Source: Corylus avellana (taxonomy: Eukaryota; Streptophyta; Magnoliopsida; Fagales; Betulaceae). Taken from it: DNA of 64,000 nt. The stretch lies in NCBI RefSeq assembly GCF_901000735.1, contig NC_081550.1, forward strand, positions 12,775,383 to 12,839,382. Reading direction: 5' to 3'. Both the position numbers and the translations under genes were made by a program. The first letter of the stretch is position 1; each line of letters begins with the position of its first letter. Positions 22,131 to 33,331 of this stretch are shown here, in pieces. The notes under the pieces are model-generated. The model was not told the DNA's origin. It worked only from the letters and a program-made list of their open reading frames with translations, and did no database searches.

Positions 22131-22138
22131 CCTGCCTA

Positions 22139-23733
22139 GCCCTATTATGCGTCTCCGTTTGTTTGGAAAAGGAATATCAATTTACAATTGTTCTCTTTCA
22201 AAAAAAAAAAAAAAATGGTTTCTAACTGTACGTACGCCCCCGTGACTAGTCGTACGACCAAAAACCCTAATTCTTCAGCGCCTCTTCTTTAAAAACAGCC
22301 GAATGTACCCTAAACCCTATTCGTTCCAATTTTCTCTCATTTTCTCTCAAGCCAAGCACCTTCAAGGTGGATTTCGGCTGTGTCTCCCTAAGAATCAAAG
22401 CCCATTTCATCTTTTTAACAAAGGTATGTGATTTTAATTGTTTTAAACTTGAGATTTCTAGTTTTGAAATTTTAGGGTTTTGGTTTTAAATTTCCAATTT
22501 TCTTTGCATTTCTTGGCATTTAGCTGGATGGTTGTGAACTAGGGTCATGCTATAGGGTAGCTATGCTTGCATTATGCATCAACTTCACTTCAAATCTTTA
22601 CACATTCGGATTTGGGGGTTTTTGCCCTAAATCTGAAATCCTTCGATTGTTTTTTTGACCCCACCATGCAATTGATGCATGGGTGGTGACCCAAATGCCC
22701 CTATGTTGACCTATGAACGAGACCCACTCGTCCCTTTGACCGATCTTGATCAAAACTAAACCCTAGTTTTTGAATTTAGGAGTTTTTGCCTAAATTCTAA
22801 TTTTGTTGATTTCATGACCTCAATTGGGCCCTATGAGCCAATTGAAATCCAATTCCCATTGTTGGGGACCCAATCTACATTTTTGACAAACTACATTCGA
22901 AAATTTTTGTCCAGGTCTTGAAATTACCAAATTACCCCTTGCCCTTAAGATTGGGCATTTTTCGCCTAACCTAGGGACAACCCAGTGTTGTTAAAGGATT
23001 GGACCTACCCATTGGACCTCTTGACTGAAAACCTAACCCATGGACCTAACTGTCTGATTTTGATATTTTGTCTGGACCATAAAAATACCAAAAATACCCT
23101 CCCTCCTAAAAATGGGTATTTTTGTCCTAATAACGCAATTTCGTCAAATAGGTCAGAACCAATTGTCAAGTTTGACCTTGAACCCTTTGAGAGCCCCTAG
23201 TACGTTTAGCCATTTTCAATTTCAAACATCTTCGGCTGTAGCTTCAAAATTACTAGAATACTCCTAGCCGTGAAACCCAAGAGATTTCTTACTTGAGGAA
23301 ACTCACGACACCACTGTAGGGACTTATCCTTGCAAACATCACCAAACATCTCGAATCACGAACCTTAGCCCAATCGAACTTCGGTATTTTGCTCGAATTC
23401 GACAATTTGCAAGATGCCCTTCAAAACCGTACCCTGATTTTGAATCAATTACCCCATGTCCATTGATTACCTGAGGATATTTAAGTCATAAATCCAAATA
23501 CCCCATTTCTTTCGGCATTACTAAATCATCGGATCCATTGACCACATTCCAATCCCAGCTTGGTCATAACCTCGGAATCTCCATTAAACATCCTTTCATG
23601 CCTTGCACTATCTCCTGCATTTTCACCTTAATTAGATAACCTCATTTCAGGAATAGGACGCTTTGGGCATAGTGGGGGTAGGATATGGCATGGGTATGTG
23701 TGAGCATAGTGTTAATAGTAATTCTTGCTGCAG
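22139..23733 (+). other. Probable leader and intron of a degraded retroelement ORF
   Basis: GTACGTACGCCCC near 22228 recalls the LTR of element F. A C/T-rich leader with AAACCCTA words runs to AACAAAG/GTATGTG at 22424, a good 5' splice site, and TTGCTGCAG/GACGATG at 23733 is a good 3' splice site just before the ORF at 23738. The 1.3 kb between is intron-like and non-coding. This suggests the last part of a 3' LTR or a leader plus intron. Splicing is inference only. Confidence 0.35.
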
Positions 23734-23737
23734 GACG

Positions 23738-24640
23738 ATGGCATGAACGAAAGCCAGTGCAGCAGCTTCGTCCTCTTCACGCCCATGATCCTGCCAGATT
23801 AGGACCTTGATGCAGGATGCTCAGAGTCTCGAGTCCGATCCCAATTTCGAGATGGAGGATGTCGCCCCTAACATCTCACCAGACAATAGTCCTGAGCCTA
23901 AGGGGCCAGTGAGGGAGATCAGCAGCAACACTGATAGAGACGATGCCGACCGCACTTATGATCGCACCTGCTTCAGAGTCGACAAGGCCCGGTGCAAGTA
24001 CCAGACTTTTTACAAGGGTCGAAAGATCATAGTCGAAAGAGGGATGAACGTGGCTGATATAGCCAACCACGCACTGAGGGTACGGACCCTACTAGACGCC
24101 TAAGGGTGGGCAGACATGGTGGAGGATCATTGTTCAGCCATCGAGGAGCTGGTCCATGAATTCTACTTAAGGTGCGTTGATTCTTTTCATACTTGGTTCC
24201 GAGGCAAGCCAATCATAGTGACTCCCATCCTCATCAGCCTCATCATCGATGCACCACAAGTGCGTAACCCAGGTGATCCATGGCCAGTCGATTGCCTTCC
24301 CACCCATGCAGCTAGTCGAGCGCTTTGTCGACAGACATCCACACCGGATGGAGATGAATGGGGAGAGGTTTTCAGATTAGCGACCTCAAGGATGACGATT
24401 GGTGCATCTACTGTATCATGGTTAGTTGTATATTCCCAATAGTGAGCCTCACCTCCATCACCTTCGAGAGAGCCCGTTGTCTCTCTGCTCTCCTGACAGA
24501 GACCCCTATCAATTTTGGTTCCCAGGTCACATCGACAATGATGATGGTACGGCTAGCAGATTAGATCACCACCCTACCGTATGGAGCCTTGGTCACTTGA
24601 ATCGCCGAGCATGCCGGAGTGTCCACTAGGGGCCCATAAC
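23738..24640 (+). pseudogene. 'Putative plant transposon protein'-type ORF, inactivated
   Basis: From ATG 23738 the frame begins Met-Ala-stop-Thr-Lys, followed by an Ala/Ser-rich low-complexity tail. It continues with FRVDKARCKYQTFYKGRKI, a helical part (LVHEFYLRC near 24148) and FRGKPIIVTP (near 24196). After a frameshift near 24350 it continues with a segment ARCLSALLTETPINFG and ALVT.IAEHAGV. This order of motifs is that of the protein family often annotated as putative plant transposon protein, found in non-autonomous LTR elements and as the third ORF of Athila-like elements such as A and B here. Two early TGA codons sit where Arg CGA would fit, consistent with deamination of methylated CpG. 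Its function is unknown. Element C's LTR starts 30 bp downstream. Confidence 0.55.
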
Positions 24641-24671
24641 CTCGCGATTCCTCAACGCGGGCAATGTTCAC

Positions 24672-24975
24672 TGATGAGCGCCAAATATTGCATATTTGGG
24701 CCCCTTAATTTGAATTTGCTAAGCCTTTAACTTTATTATGTTATGATGTTTGGGTTATTTTTGGTGTTTTAGTGATTTGCAGGTTGTTAAGAGAAAAATG
24801 AGGCTTAAAGGTGAAAATTGCAACTCATTCCATTAATTTTGGGAATAAGACACTTCAGTGAGCATTTGCAGCAAATTTGGATCGAGAGATGATTCGCACC
24901 CGACGAGTCCCACTAAAAAGGCCATATCTAGAGTTGTAGAGCTCGGATTGAAGCGATCTTGGTGTCATTGGAAAG
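24672..24975 (+). mobile_element. LTR of element C, left part (split by element A)
   Basis: Starts TGATGAGCGCCAAATATTGC and stops at the duplicated GAAAG (24971-24975). The rest of this LTR is at 59836-61353. Element E's LTR (52506 going left) has the same start (TGTTGAGTGCCAAATATTGC on the minus strand), so both belong to one LTR family. The 5 bases before it are TTCAC; the matching right-hand duplication lies outside the window. Confidence 0.75.
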
Positions 24976-25142
24976 TGATAAGCGCCGTATATTGCACATT
25001 CAAGCCCCTAATTTACATATGTTAATTCCTTAGCATTGTTATTTGTTTAAATTTGTTTTGTTTTTGTGTTTCAGGTCTTATTTGACAAACAGTTGAAAAA
25101 TGGGCTCAAAAGGGCAAAAAGCTGGGCATTTTGGATCTGGGA

Positions 25143-25275
25143 TCGAGCGTAGCCATTCTTGAGCTCGAGCGCAGGTGCGCTCGAGCATTTGCGGCCAAGG
25201 ATTGAGTGCATGACTACGCTCGTGCGCATAACAGCTAAGTGCGCTCGAGCACACAAAACTTCGGATCGAGCGCAT
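25143..25275. repeat. Quasi-palindrome cluster in the A 5' LTR
   Basis: At least five variants of TGCGCTCGAGCGCA within 130 bp (for example GGTGCGCTCGAGCATT, AGTGCGCTCGAGCACA, GGATCGAGCGCATAC), upstream of the TATA box. The matching cluster in the 3' LTR is at 58725-58870. Confidence 0.8.
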
Positions 25276-25404
25276 ACCGGCATGTATTGCACTGCAGCAA
25301 TCCTTTTCCAGCGTGGATTTAGTTTTTCAGTCTCCCAATTGGACTGGGAGACTGACCTTCGGTTTTCTCAGGGTTTCTAGGGTTTTTAGGGTTCTCCTAA
25401 TCCC

Positions 25405-25412
25405 TATAAATA
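25405..25412 (+). promoter_or_regulatory. TATA box, element A 5' LTR
   Basis: TATAAATA followed by GGGCTCTAAACATTG. The same box is at 58984-58991 in the 3' LTR. Confidence 0.7.
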
Positions 25413-26254
25413 GGGCTCTAAACATTGTAAACAGACACACCGCTTTCTAAAGTTAAAATTTTAGAAAATTGTCTGTGGAGCTTAGAAGATCATGAGCGGC
25501 TAAACCAATTGTGGGGTATTGATGTAACTCTTTCCAAGCACAATGGTTTGATTGTACTTAATTTCTAGTTTTTCAATTTATGCATGTTGATTGTATAGCC
25601 CTGTGGATTGCTACATTCAATTTTTGTTCTCCATATTAAATGCAATTGTTCTTAAATTCTAATTCAATATTAGTAAAATTCTTATCTTGTCATAGAAATT
25701 ATTTTACTATTATTGAACTCAAATCATTCTTATTTTTCTGTGATTATAAGAATGATGGTTATACAATAGTTCTTAATTGACATGCAATCAATAGGGTTAG
25801 ATAGACCATACCTAGGAAAGACGGATCGTACTAGGTCCTAGGTTAGTGTAATTTAGGTAGACGATCCATGCCAACCGAAGATGGGTTATGCAATTCCATT
25901 GATTGTATGAAATTATTTTCATGTGTTTTCTTGTTTAAATTATAACATGCATAGAATGAATGGCTAGAATTAAATATGGTTAACCATTGATGCGCGGATA
26001 GTGGTGAAGTCAATACCCTACTCTCTCTTTCTTATATGTTTACTCTCTTTATTTTCATGCACTTTGAATTTACACAAACAAATCATTCTCTTTGAATTAA
26101 GTTAATTTTAATCTTTCAAATTTTGATAATTAAACCACTGCAGTCCATGAGGTTCGACACCCTCAATATAGCCATATCCTACGGGATTTGTTCTATTGCG
26201 AGTGGTTATTTTTATAATTGATATTTTTGGTCACAAAAATACAACATCAATTTT

Positions 26255-26272
26255 TGGCGCCGTTGCCGGGGA
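26255..26272 (+). promoter_or_regulatory. Primer binding site (tRNA-Asp type), element A
   Basis: TGGCGCCGTTGCCGGGGA lies five bases after the LTR. This is the classic Athila-type primer site, complementary to the 3' end of tRNA-Asp. Confidence 0.9.
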
Positions 26273-26797
26273 CTGCTTAATGGTTTCATTATCTAAATTT
26301 AAGGATAGATTTTAGCTTAATAATTTATTTTTCTGCTTTAAGTTGCTAACTTTAATTTTTTTTTTTTTTTTTTTTTTTTTTTTGTGTTTTGTTTTTATTT
26401 TTATTTTATTTTATTAGAATTTGGAAACATGTCCGTAGCTGCCCTCTCTGCGACTCCGATTGAGTGCAGATCGCGTGCGATCGACCGCACAGACGCACAC
26501 TAGCAGGAACCAAGCCAGCAGCACTCGAGCCCTCTCCTCTTGCGCTTGCACCCCTCTACGGCCGTACGCTCGAGCGCACCTTGCCATGCGATCGAGCGCA
26601 CTTGCAGCAACCTGCATCCAAACCCTAAGTGCATCTAAGGGCCGTTTGTGAGCTTTACTTTTCTATTTTAGCTTAGTTTTTCTTTTCTTTCTGTTTTGTT
26701 TATGCTCGGTCTCCGTTCTTTGTCTTTTCCATTAATTTCTTGCGACCTTGAAATTGAACGCATTCTTAGACAAATTAGATCCTAAAGGACTCCTAAT
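26273..26797 (+). other. Element A leader with quasi-palindrome cluster
   Basis: A long T run at 26356-26382, then at 26458-26605 a GC-rich block with GTGCGATCGACCGCA, TACGCTCGAGCGCA and ATGCGATCGAGCGCA. A short open frame crosses it but looks like translated repeat rather than protein. Element C has the same block at the same position (61537-61690). Confidence 0.65.
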
Positions 26798-28136
26798 TTG
26801 CTAGAAGCGCGCCCCACTGAGCCCATGGGAGACAGTAATGACGTGGCTTTGCTAGATCATTATCTTCTTACCACTTACATTACTCCCACATGTCTCCGGC
26901 TGCCAGAGGTTACGGCAGCCAATTATGAAATTAAGCCTAGCACTATACAAAGTTTACCTTCTTTCCTAGGGCTTAGCATTGAAAACCCTTATAACTTCCT
27001 CAGTGATTTTGAAGCAATTTGTTCTACCATTAAAATGAATGGATTCACTGAGGATGCCCTAAGGATGCGTCTTTTTCCCTTCTCCCTCAAGGAGAAAGCC
27101 AAACATTGATTCCAGTCCTTAACACCCAACTCTATCACTTCTTGGGCTCAATTGCAGCAAGAATTTCTTAAGAAGTATTTTCCCATAGGAATGACCAATG
27201 ACGCTAGGAGAGGTATCACTAGCTTCTCCCAATATGAGGGAGAAGATTTCCATGAGACTTAGGATAGGCTGCAGGGCTTACTTAGATCATGCCCACACCA
27301 TGTTGTCCCGAAATGGCAACTAGTGCAATGTTTATATGATGGCCTGACCGAGTCCAATAGAAAACTGGTATATGCATCTTGTGGGAGAACATTCATGTTA
27401 AAAAGCGAAGATGAAGCATGGTCTATGTTTGAAAATTTGAGTAACAATTCTCTTCAGCAGGTTTCCACCAGACGAAGGGCACCAAGCACCTAAAGCACTC
27501 AAGACAGAGAGTTTGTATGAAGCAGGCCATTCCTCAAACATGGCCAACCAAGTGGTTGAGGCTATCTTCAAGAAGCTAGATCAAGGTTTGATGACTGCTG
27601 GTTTTGCTCCTAATACTGCCCACATGCACACACCACATGAATCTTGCTCATTTTGTTCAAGTCCTATGCATTATGTAAATAATTGCCCTCTTGCTGGAAA
27701 TTTTACTGATGTTGCTAATGAGTAGGTTAATGCAGCTTTCTCTAGACCGAGTAATGATCCATATTCCAATACCTACAACCCCGGGTGGAGAAATCATCCA
27801 AATTTCTCATGGAAGAACTCAAATTTGGGCAACCCAGCCCCAGGGCCACACAATCAAGCTCAACCCAACATGCAGTCCTATCAACCTCATTCCACTTACC
27901 GGCATCCACAGCATCAATACCAGGCCGCACCACCTCCCTCAGAGTCCAATTTTGAGGATCAGATGCTAAAAATGATGTGTAAGTTGACCGGCCAGGTGGG
28001 CGAGATAAAGCAGACGGTGAAATCTCAACAGGAGATATTGAACTCACATTCCCAATCCATTGCCAAGCTGGAAGCTCAAGTCGGACAACTTGCCAACACC
28101 CTCAACAGAAGGGACGAAGGAAAGCTTCCAAGTTAG
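26798..28136 (+). pseudogene. Element A gag, inactivated
   Basis: Gag forms the virus-like particle that packages the element RNA. The capsid part is recognisable (FSDFEAICSTIK-like text with ALRMRLFPFSLKEKAK near 27057-27105, followed by a QLQQEFLKKYFP segment in the same frame after the stop). A CX2CX4HX4C zinc knuckle lies at 27644-27685 (CSFC..H..C). A C-terminal coiled segment (GEIKQTVKSQQEI, 28000-28060) is followed by an AKLEAQVGQLAN heptad region. Stops at about 27107, 27259 and 27490 and frame changes near 27725 show it cannot make a full protein. The start Met is chosen near 26826 (MGDSNDV), in frame with the capsid. Confidence 0.8.
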
Positions 28137-28244
28137 CCAGTGGTAAATCCTCAGGGGCACTACATGGTAGATGAGGGCACTTCATACCATCAGCAAATTC
28201 AAGCCATCACCACATTGTGAAGCGGAAGAATAATTGACAATCTT

Positions 28245-29037
28245 GTGGAGGAGAAGAAGGATGAGCACACGGAGGTTGCACCGAATCTGCAGAATGATAA
28301 ATGCAAGCAAGTAAGCAATGAGGCTTCGTCATCAGCAGCTCCCACTCCAGAGATTCCATATGAGCCACGGGCCCCCTTCCTAGAACATCTCAAGGCACCT
28401 TCCCACTTTGGGAAACAAGGAGAGAAAATACAAGGAATGATGGAGGTGTTCAAACAGGTAAAAATCAATCTTCCCCTTCTTGATGCCATCCACAAGTGCC
28501 TGCCTATGCCAAGTTCCTTAAAGACTTGTGTACTCAAAAGAGGAAGACCAGAAATAACATCCCCAAGAAAGTCCTTCTGACTGAGCAAGTGAGTTCTCTG
28601 ATTAAGCACAACACTCCTCCGAAGTTCAAGGACCCTAGGGCTCCTACAATTTCATGCATCATCAGACAAAAGGAAATTGATAAGGCACTCCTAGATCTGG
28701 GCGCTGGTGTGAATTTACTTCCATATTCACTATATCAGCAGCTCGGCCTAGGGGAGCTGAAGCCCACCACAGTGATTCTGCAACTAGCTAATCGGTCTAC
28801 TAAGAAGCCTAGAGGGATTGTAGAAGATGTGATCATCCAAGTGGATAAATTTTTCTTCCCAGTCGACTTTATAGTGCTTGACACCGAGCCTGTGCCCAAT
28901 CCTGATAAGTTGATTCCTGTCATCCTTGGGCATCCTTTCTTAGCTACAGCTAATGCACGCACCAATTGTCGAACTGGAGTTATGGAGATCTCATTTGGAA
29001 ATATGAAGGTTAGGTTGAATATCTTTACTGCATTTTA
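28245..29037 (+). pseudogene. Element A gag-pol junction and aspartic protease
   Basis: After a Lys/Glu-rich linker (EEKKDEH, 28250) and a KFLKDLCTQKRK segment comes the protease: LLDLGAGVNLLPYSLY at about 28686-28733 holds the catalytic Asp in the DLGA form typical of Athila. The flap-like region reads IIQVDKFFFPVDFIVLD, and VILGHPFLATA closes the fold near 28920. It would release gag and pol from the precursor. The protease frame itself is open for 180 codons, but the linker is in another frame, so expression is broken. Confidence 0.8.
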
Positions 29038-29120
29038 GCTTGCTCCTGATCAAAATGAGTGTTTCTTTCTGGACAGCATTGAAGAATATGTAGAGGATTA
29101 GTCTCCTGACCAAGGATCCA

Positions 29121-30050
29121 GTGGAAGCCTGCTTGAATTACTTCGACTTTGAAGAGTTCAACACCGACCAGTACATCAAAGAGGTCCATGATTTGCTAAA
29201 AACAGCCGCAAGTGCAAACTTCCATCCATGGAGAGTAGTAAAGGAGCCCCGACCTGTGACATCAAGCACTCCTCCTATTCCTTCTCAAGTGTCTCCACCG
29301 AAGCTTGAGTTGAAGCCCCTGCCAGTAAAGCTCAAGTATGCATTTCTTGGATCTATCAACACTTTGCCAGTCATCATTACTTCCGATCTTCAAAAGGACC
29401 AAGAGGACAGTCTGATATTAGTGTTAAAAGAGCATAAAGAGGCCATTGGATGGATCGTGACAGATTTGAAAGGCATCAACCCCTCTAACTGTATGCACCG
29501 GATCCATTTGGAAGAAGATGCTCAACCTTCCCGTGAGGCACAATGCCGGCTGAATCCCAACATGAAAGAGGTAGTGATGAATGAGGTAGTCAAGTTACTT
29601 GATGCAGGCATCATCTACCCTATCTCAGATAGCAAATGGGTGAGCCCCACTCAAGTGGTTCCAAAGAAATTTGGAATCACCGTCGTTGAGAACTCAGCTG
29701 GAGAGTTGTTTCCACAGCGCACAACCACGGGATGGCGTGTTTGAATCGACTACAGAAAGCTCAATTCCCATACCTGGAAGGATCACTTCCCGCTCCCATT
29801 CATTGATCAAATTTTGGAGCATCTTCCTGGCCAAAGCTACTATTGCTTCCTAGACGGCTATTCTGGGTATAATCAGGTAGCAGTTGATCCCCAAGACCAA
29901 GAGAAGATGACATTCACATGACCATTCGGCACCTTTGCTTACTGACGCATACCCTTCGGATTATGCAATGCACCTGCCACATTCCAGAGATGTATGATGT
30001 CTATCTTCTCCGACATGGTGGAGAAATTTTTGGAGGTATTTATAGCTGAC
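29121..30050 (+). pseudogene. Element A reverse transcriptase, 5' part, cut by element B
   Basis: The N-terminal RT blocks are clear: LLDAGIIYPISDSKWVSP near 29598, then IDYRKLN near 29743, FLDGYSGYNQV near 29851, and FGLCNAPATFQRCMMSIFSD near 29956. The frame has stops at about 29743, 29918 and 29943. It ends VFIAD exactly where the FxDD catalytic box should continue; there element B is inserted (30051). The second half resumes at 39624. RT copies element RNA to DNA in the particle. Confidence 0.85.
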
Positions 30051-31518
30051 TTGTGCAAAAATCTACCTAAATTAGTAGGTGAATAATTGTACGTTTTACC
30101 TGCAAGTGCACAAGGTCAACATAGTAGTATATGGTGCAAGTACAGGATCATTCCCACGAGGATTGCTGAATTTATGTTTAAAAATAAATTCCTTCAGTAA
30201 AAACAAAACAAAGATTGATTGTTGAAGTGATGATCATAAAGGGTAGGGCTTTGATATCCACCACTAATTATATTTAGCTAATATAACAATATACCAATGC
30301 TTTGATCAATGTATGCATATCTAATGTTTGTCAACCTTAGGGCATGGCGTATACTCCGAAGGCTATAGATTTTCCTAAGCAACAAGTTAGGCATGGCGCC
30401 TACTCTAACTCTTTTCATTCCTAAGGGATTTAGCATGATTTATACTAAGTTGTTCCTTAGGAAAGCATATGTTCTATGGAAATCGACAAACACACGAGGC
30501 CTAGGGCATGGCATATACTCCCAGTTCCCCATGTTGATTAACCCAAGAACCTGCTGTGGATTTCTTTTGTTACTTATGTTAAACCCAGGACTCGGCCATT
30601 CAAATTGATTTAACTAACTAGTCCATACCACATGCATATGTTGATTAACGGAAGAACCCGGGGTGGATTTCTTTTGTTATTTATGTTAAACCCAAGACTC
30701 GGCCATCCAAATTGATTTAACTAACTAGTCCATACCACATGCATATGTTGATCAGACACACACATATGAGGAATTCATGTAAGTAGGTATTAATCAAGTT
30801 AAATAGCACAACAAGATCATCACAAAGGCGCCAATATTGAAATATTAACAAAACATAACTAGGGCTTCAATCAAGCCCTACTAATTAAATTAGCTACACA
30901 TAAAGTTGATGTTAAATATCTTCATAAAAGAAAAGAAAAGAAAAGAAAAGAAAAGAATAAATCCAAGACTTGAACTTGAAGAGCTCCTATTCTTCTCCTT
31001 CCCATAGTCTCCCAATTCTAGAGGCTTAAGGGTCTATTTATAGGCTATAGAAGTCCTAGACAAAGTAGTAAACCTAGGGATTTCGTAGGGTTTTGAGACC
31101 TATTACAAATTGGAATTGGAAAACCCTAATATGGAAATAATGTCAATCCAGCCGCCACTTGATAAGTCTCCTGCGCACGGGTGCGCTCGATCGCAGCCCG
31201 TGTGCCCTCGATCACAGGTCTAAGATTGTTCCTTCTTTTGGCATGCGCTCGATCGCTTCTGGCCTATTTGATGCTGTGTCCTCTCGGGTATTGCGCTCGA
31301 TCGTAGATACCCTGCGATTGATCGCAATACCAGGGAGCTCCAATTGTCTTTATTTCCTCTTTTGAGCTCAAATCACCTAGTTTTACTTCATTTTCTTCCA
31401 AAAGCCTATAAAAGTATGAAAAACACAAAAAGGAATTAAAATGGCCTAATTAATTAAAACCAAAGGATTAAAACATGCAAGTTAAGGGCTGAAAATATAA
31501 ATATTTTAGCACTTATCA
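30051..31518 (-). repeat. Element B 3' LTR (left copy)
   Basis: About 1468 bp. It is longer than the other LTR because a segment of about 115 bp is duplicated in tandem (30527-30640 and 30641-30757, each with TTCTTTTGTTA and CCATACCACATGCATATGTTGAT). A TATAAATA box (minus) lies at 31034-31041, an (AAAAG)n run at 30934-30958, and a quasi-palindrome cluster at 31175-31325. Confidence 0.85.
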
Positions 31519-31532
31519 CACCCCCAAACTTA
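31519..31532 (-). promoter_or_regulatory. Polypurine tract, element B
   Basis: On the minus strand TAAGTTTGGGGGTG lies directly before the LTR start TGATAAGTGC. Confidence 0.85.
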
Positions 31533-33331
31533 CATATTGCTAGTCCCTTAGCAATAGAAAACTAAAAACAAGAATGAAAAAATAGAAAACAAGAGATAAA
31601 TCCATCTTTCGTGGGATGTACGATTGCATTTAGCGTATGCAACAAGCCTTTTAAACCACTAGGAATTCCTTAGTGGACGAGTAAGTCTTGTGAGGGTTTT
31701 TCAGAAATGTTACCCACAAACATCATACACAGTTCATGTTATCCCAGAAATTAAAGTATCACTTCAAGATTATGATTTTCATTCATTAGCAAGTTTAAAA
31801 AGATGAACTCCATCTTCACAATGAATTGGAATCTAAAAGTGCAGTTACTTACAAAGGACATGCTAAATCATCACAAGTTTGAAATTTGTGTACATTGAAT
31901 TAGTACAAAATTATGATTTTCCAAATCTTTCCAATATGCAATGTCTCCTTATAAAGGACACACTGGCATATTTCTTTGTTTTTTTTTTTTTTTTTTTTTT
32001 CTTTTGGTCAGGTTGTGCAATGTTGGTTCCCTTAAGCTTTCTATTTGAGCCTTGTAGCGAGTGTTAAGTCAATGACTCTCAAACCAGATGGTTTTAGGGC
32101 ATTAGGTGTAGAGACACCGCTAAGGACCTACTAACTCGAGTCAAAAATGCTACAAAACCAACTAACCATGACATTGATCAAATCCAAATTTTTCACCTTT
32201 TGACGTGAACACTCAATGCTTTGAGACAAGAGGTCCAGTTACTCAGTGACAAGCCTTCAATGATCATTTATTTCATATATATATATATTTTCTTTATATG
32301 CCATGGTGTCATCTAATAAGTCATCCAATTTCATCCAAGATGCAGAAACACACATATCAGACCTCATGTCATACCTCAGAAATTATGTGCTAATGTGCTT
32401 GTGTGATTAGATCAAACATGTGATTTTTCAACTGTCCTAAACAAGTAATCAACTAACAGATTCACTCATCAGATCATGTGTTGAAAATTTTAAGCTCACT
32501 GATGAATTTAAATCACAATTCTTTTTAGATCAACTTAAAATTTTTGAGCAACAAGAACATGCATAAACTCTTTTCTTTTTCTTTTTTTTCCAAATAACAC
32601 ACAAAACAAACAACATGAAATTGGGACAAAGTGTGTGTGAACATGTGTGCCCATACCCCCAAACTTAAATGACACATTGTCCCCAATGTGTCTAAGTAAA
32701 GGAAAGAATGTACCTGGGAGATGGTCGACATAGCACACCCCCAAACTTGAATTGAAGCACACTTGTCCTTGCAAAATAAAACACACAAACAAGTAAAAAG
32801 GAACAAAACTAAAACGAAATAAAAATTGAACAGAAAAAAATAACTATGAGATGCTGCGAAGTGCGCTCGATCGCACATGTTGTGCGTTCGATCGCACTAA
32901 CAAAGTAAGGTAGCCTCACAGATGGAGACCTGCGCTCAATCGCATGTGTGGTGCGATTGATCGCAGTAACATAATGGAAAAGAACGACAAAATACCAAAA
33001 AAAAACCAAAAATACTAAACACAAATGAAAACAGAACAAAATATAAATCAAACAAAATAAAATAAAACAAACAACAAAATAAAAGGATATGCTATGAGGT
33101 GCCTCCCATGAGTGCTAAGTTTTACGTCTTCAGCTAGACAGTGGTCCCCTCTCAGTGTTGCCTAGATGTAGATGCTCCAGGCGGTGGTGGTAACCGGCTT
33201 AGGATGGACCGCATCAATTCTTCTAGGGCAGCTAAGCACTTATCCATGGCGACCTTATCTTCCCTAGGCTCCCTTCTTTGATCAGCTAGCTCTCTTCGAA
33301 GACCGTCCATTTGTTCACAAAGGGATCGGTA
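31533..33331 (-). other. Element B 3' non-coding region with two extra polypurine-like tracts
   Basis: No ORF. It carries a conserved block shared with E (52606-53240) and, inverted, with A (57830-58485), including the phrase around GCATTTAGCGTATGCAACAAG (31628). Two further tracts, TAAGTTTGGGGGTAT (32653-32667) and CAAGTTTGGGGGTGTG (32734-32749), lie 1.1-1.2 kb upstream of the real tract. A quasi-palindrome cluster is at 32858-32970. A long T run is at 31980-32000. Confidence 0.7.

Larger units (their letters stand above)
24976..26249 (+). repeat. Element A 5' LTR
   Basis: TGATAAGCGCC to AACATCA. It contains a cluster of CpG-rich quasi-palindromes (25143-25275) and TATAAATA at 25405-25412. 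It differs from the 3' LTR by scattered substitutions, many of them C/T or G/A, and a few indels. Confidence 0.9.

Noticed and set aside
26458..26605. The regularly spaced GCGCTCGAGCGC words as a CRISPR array
   Set aside because: Spacing is irregular, units are 12-15 bp and variable, no cas genes exist, and the DNA is clearly plant nuclear.
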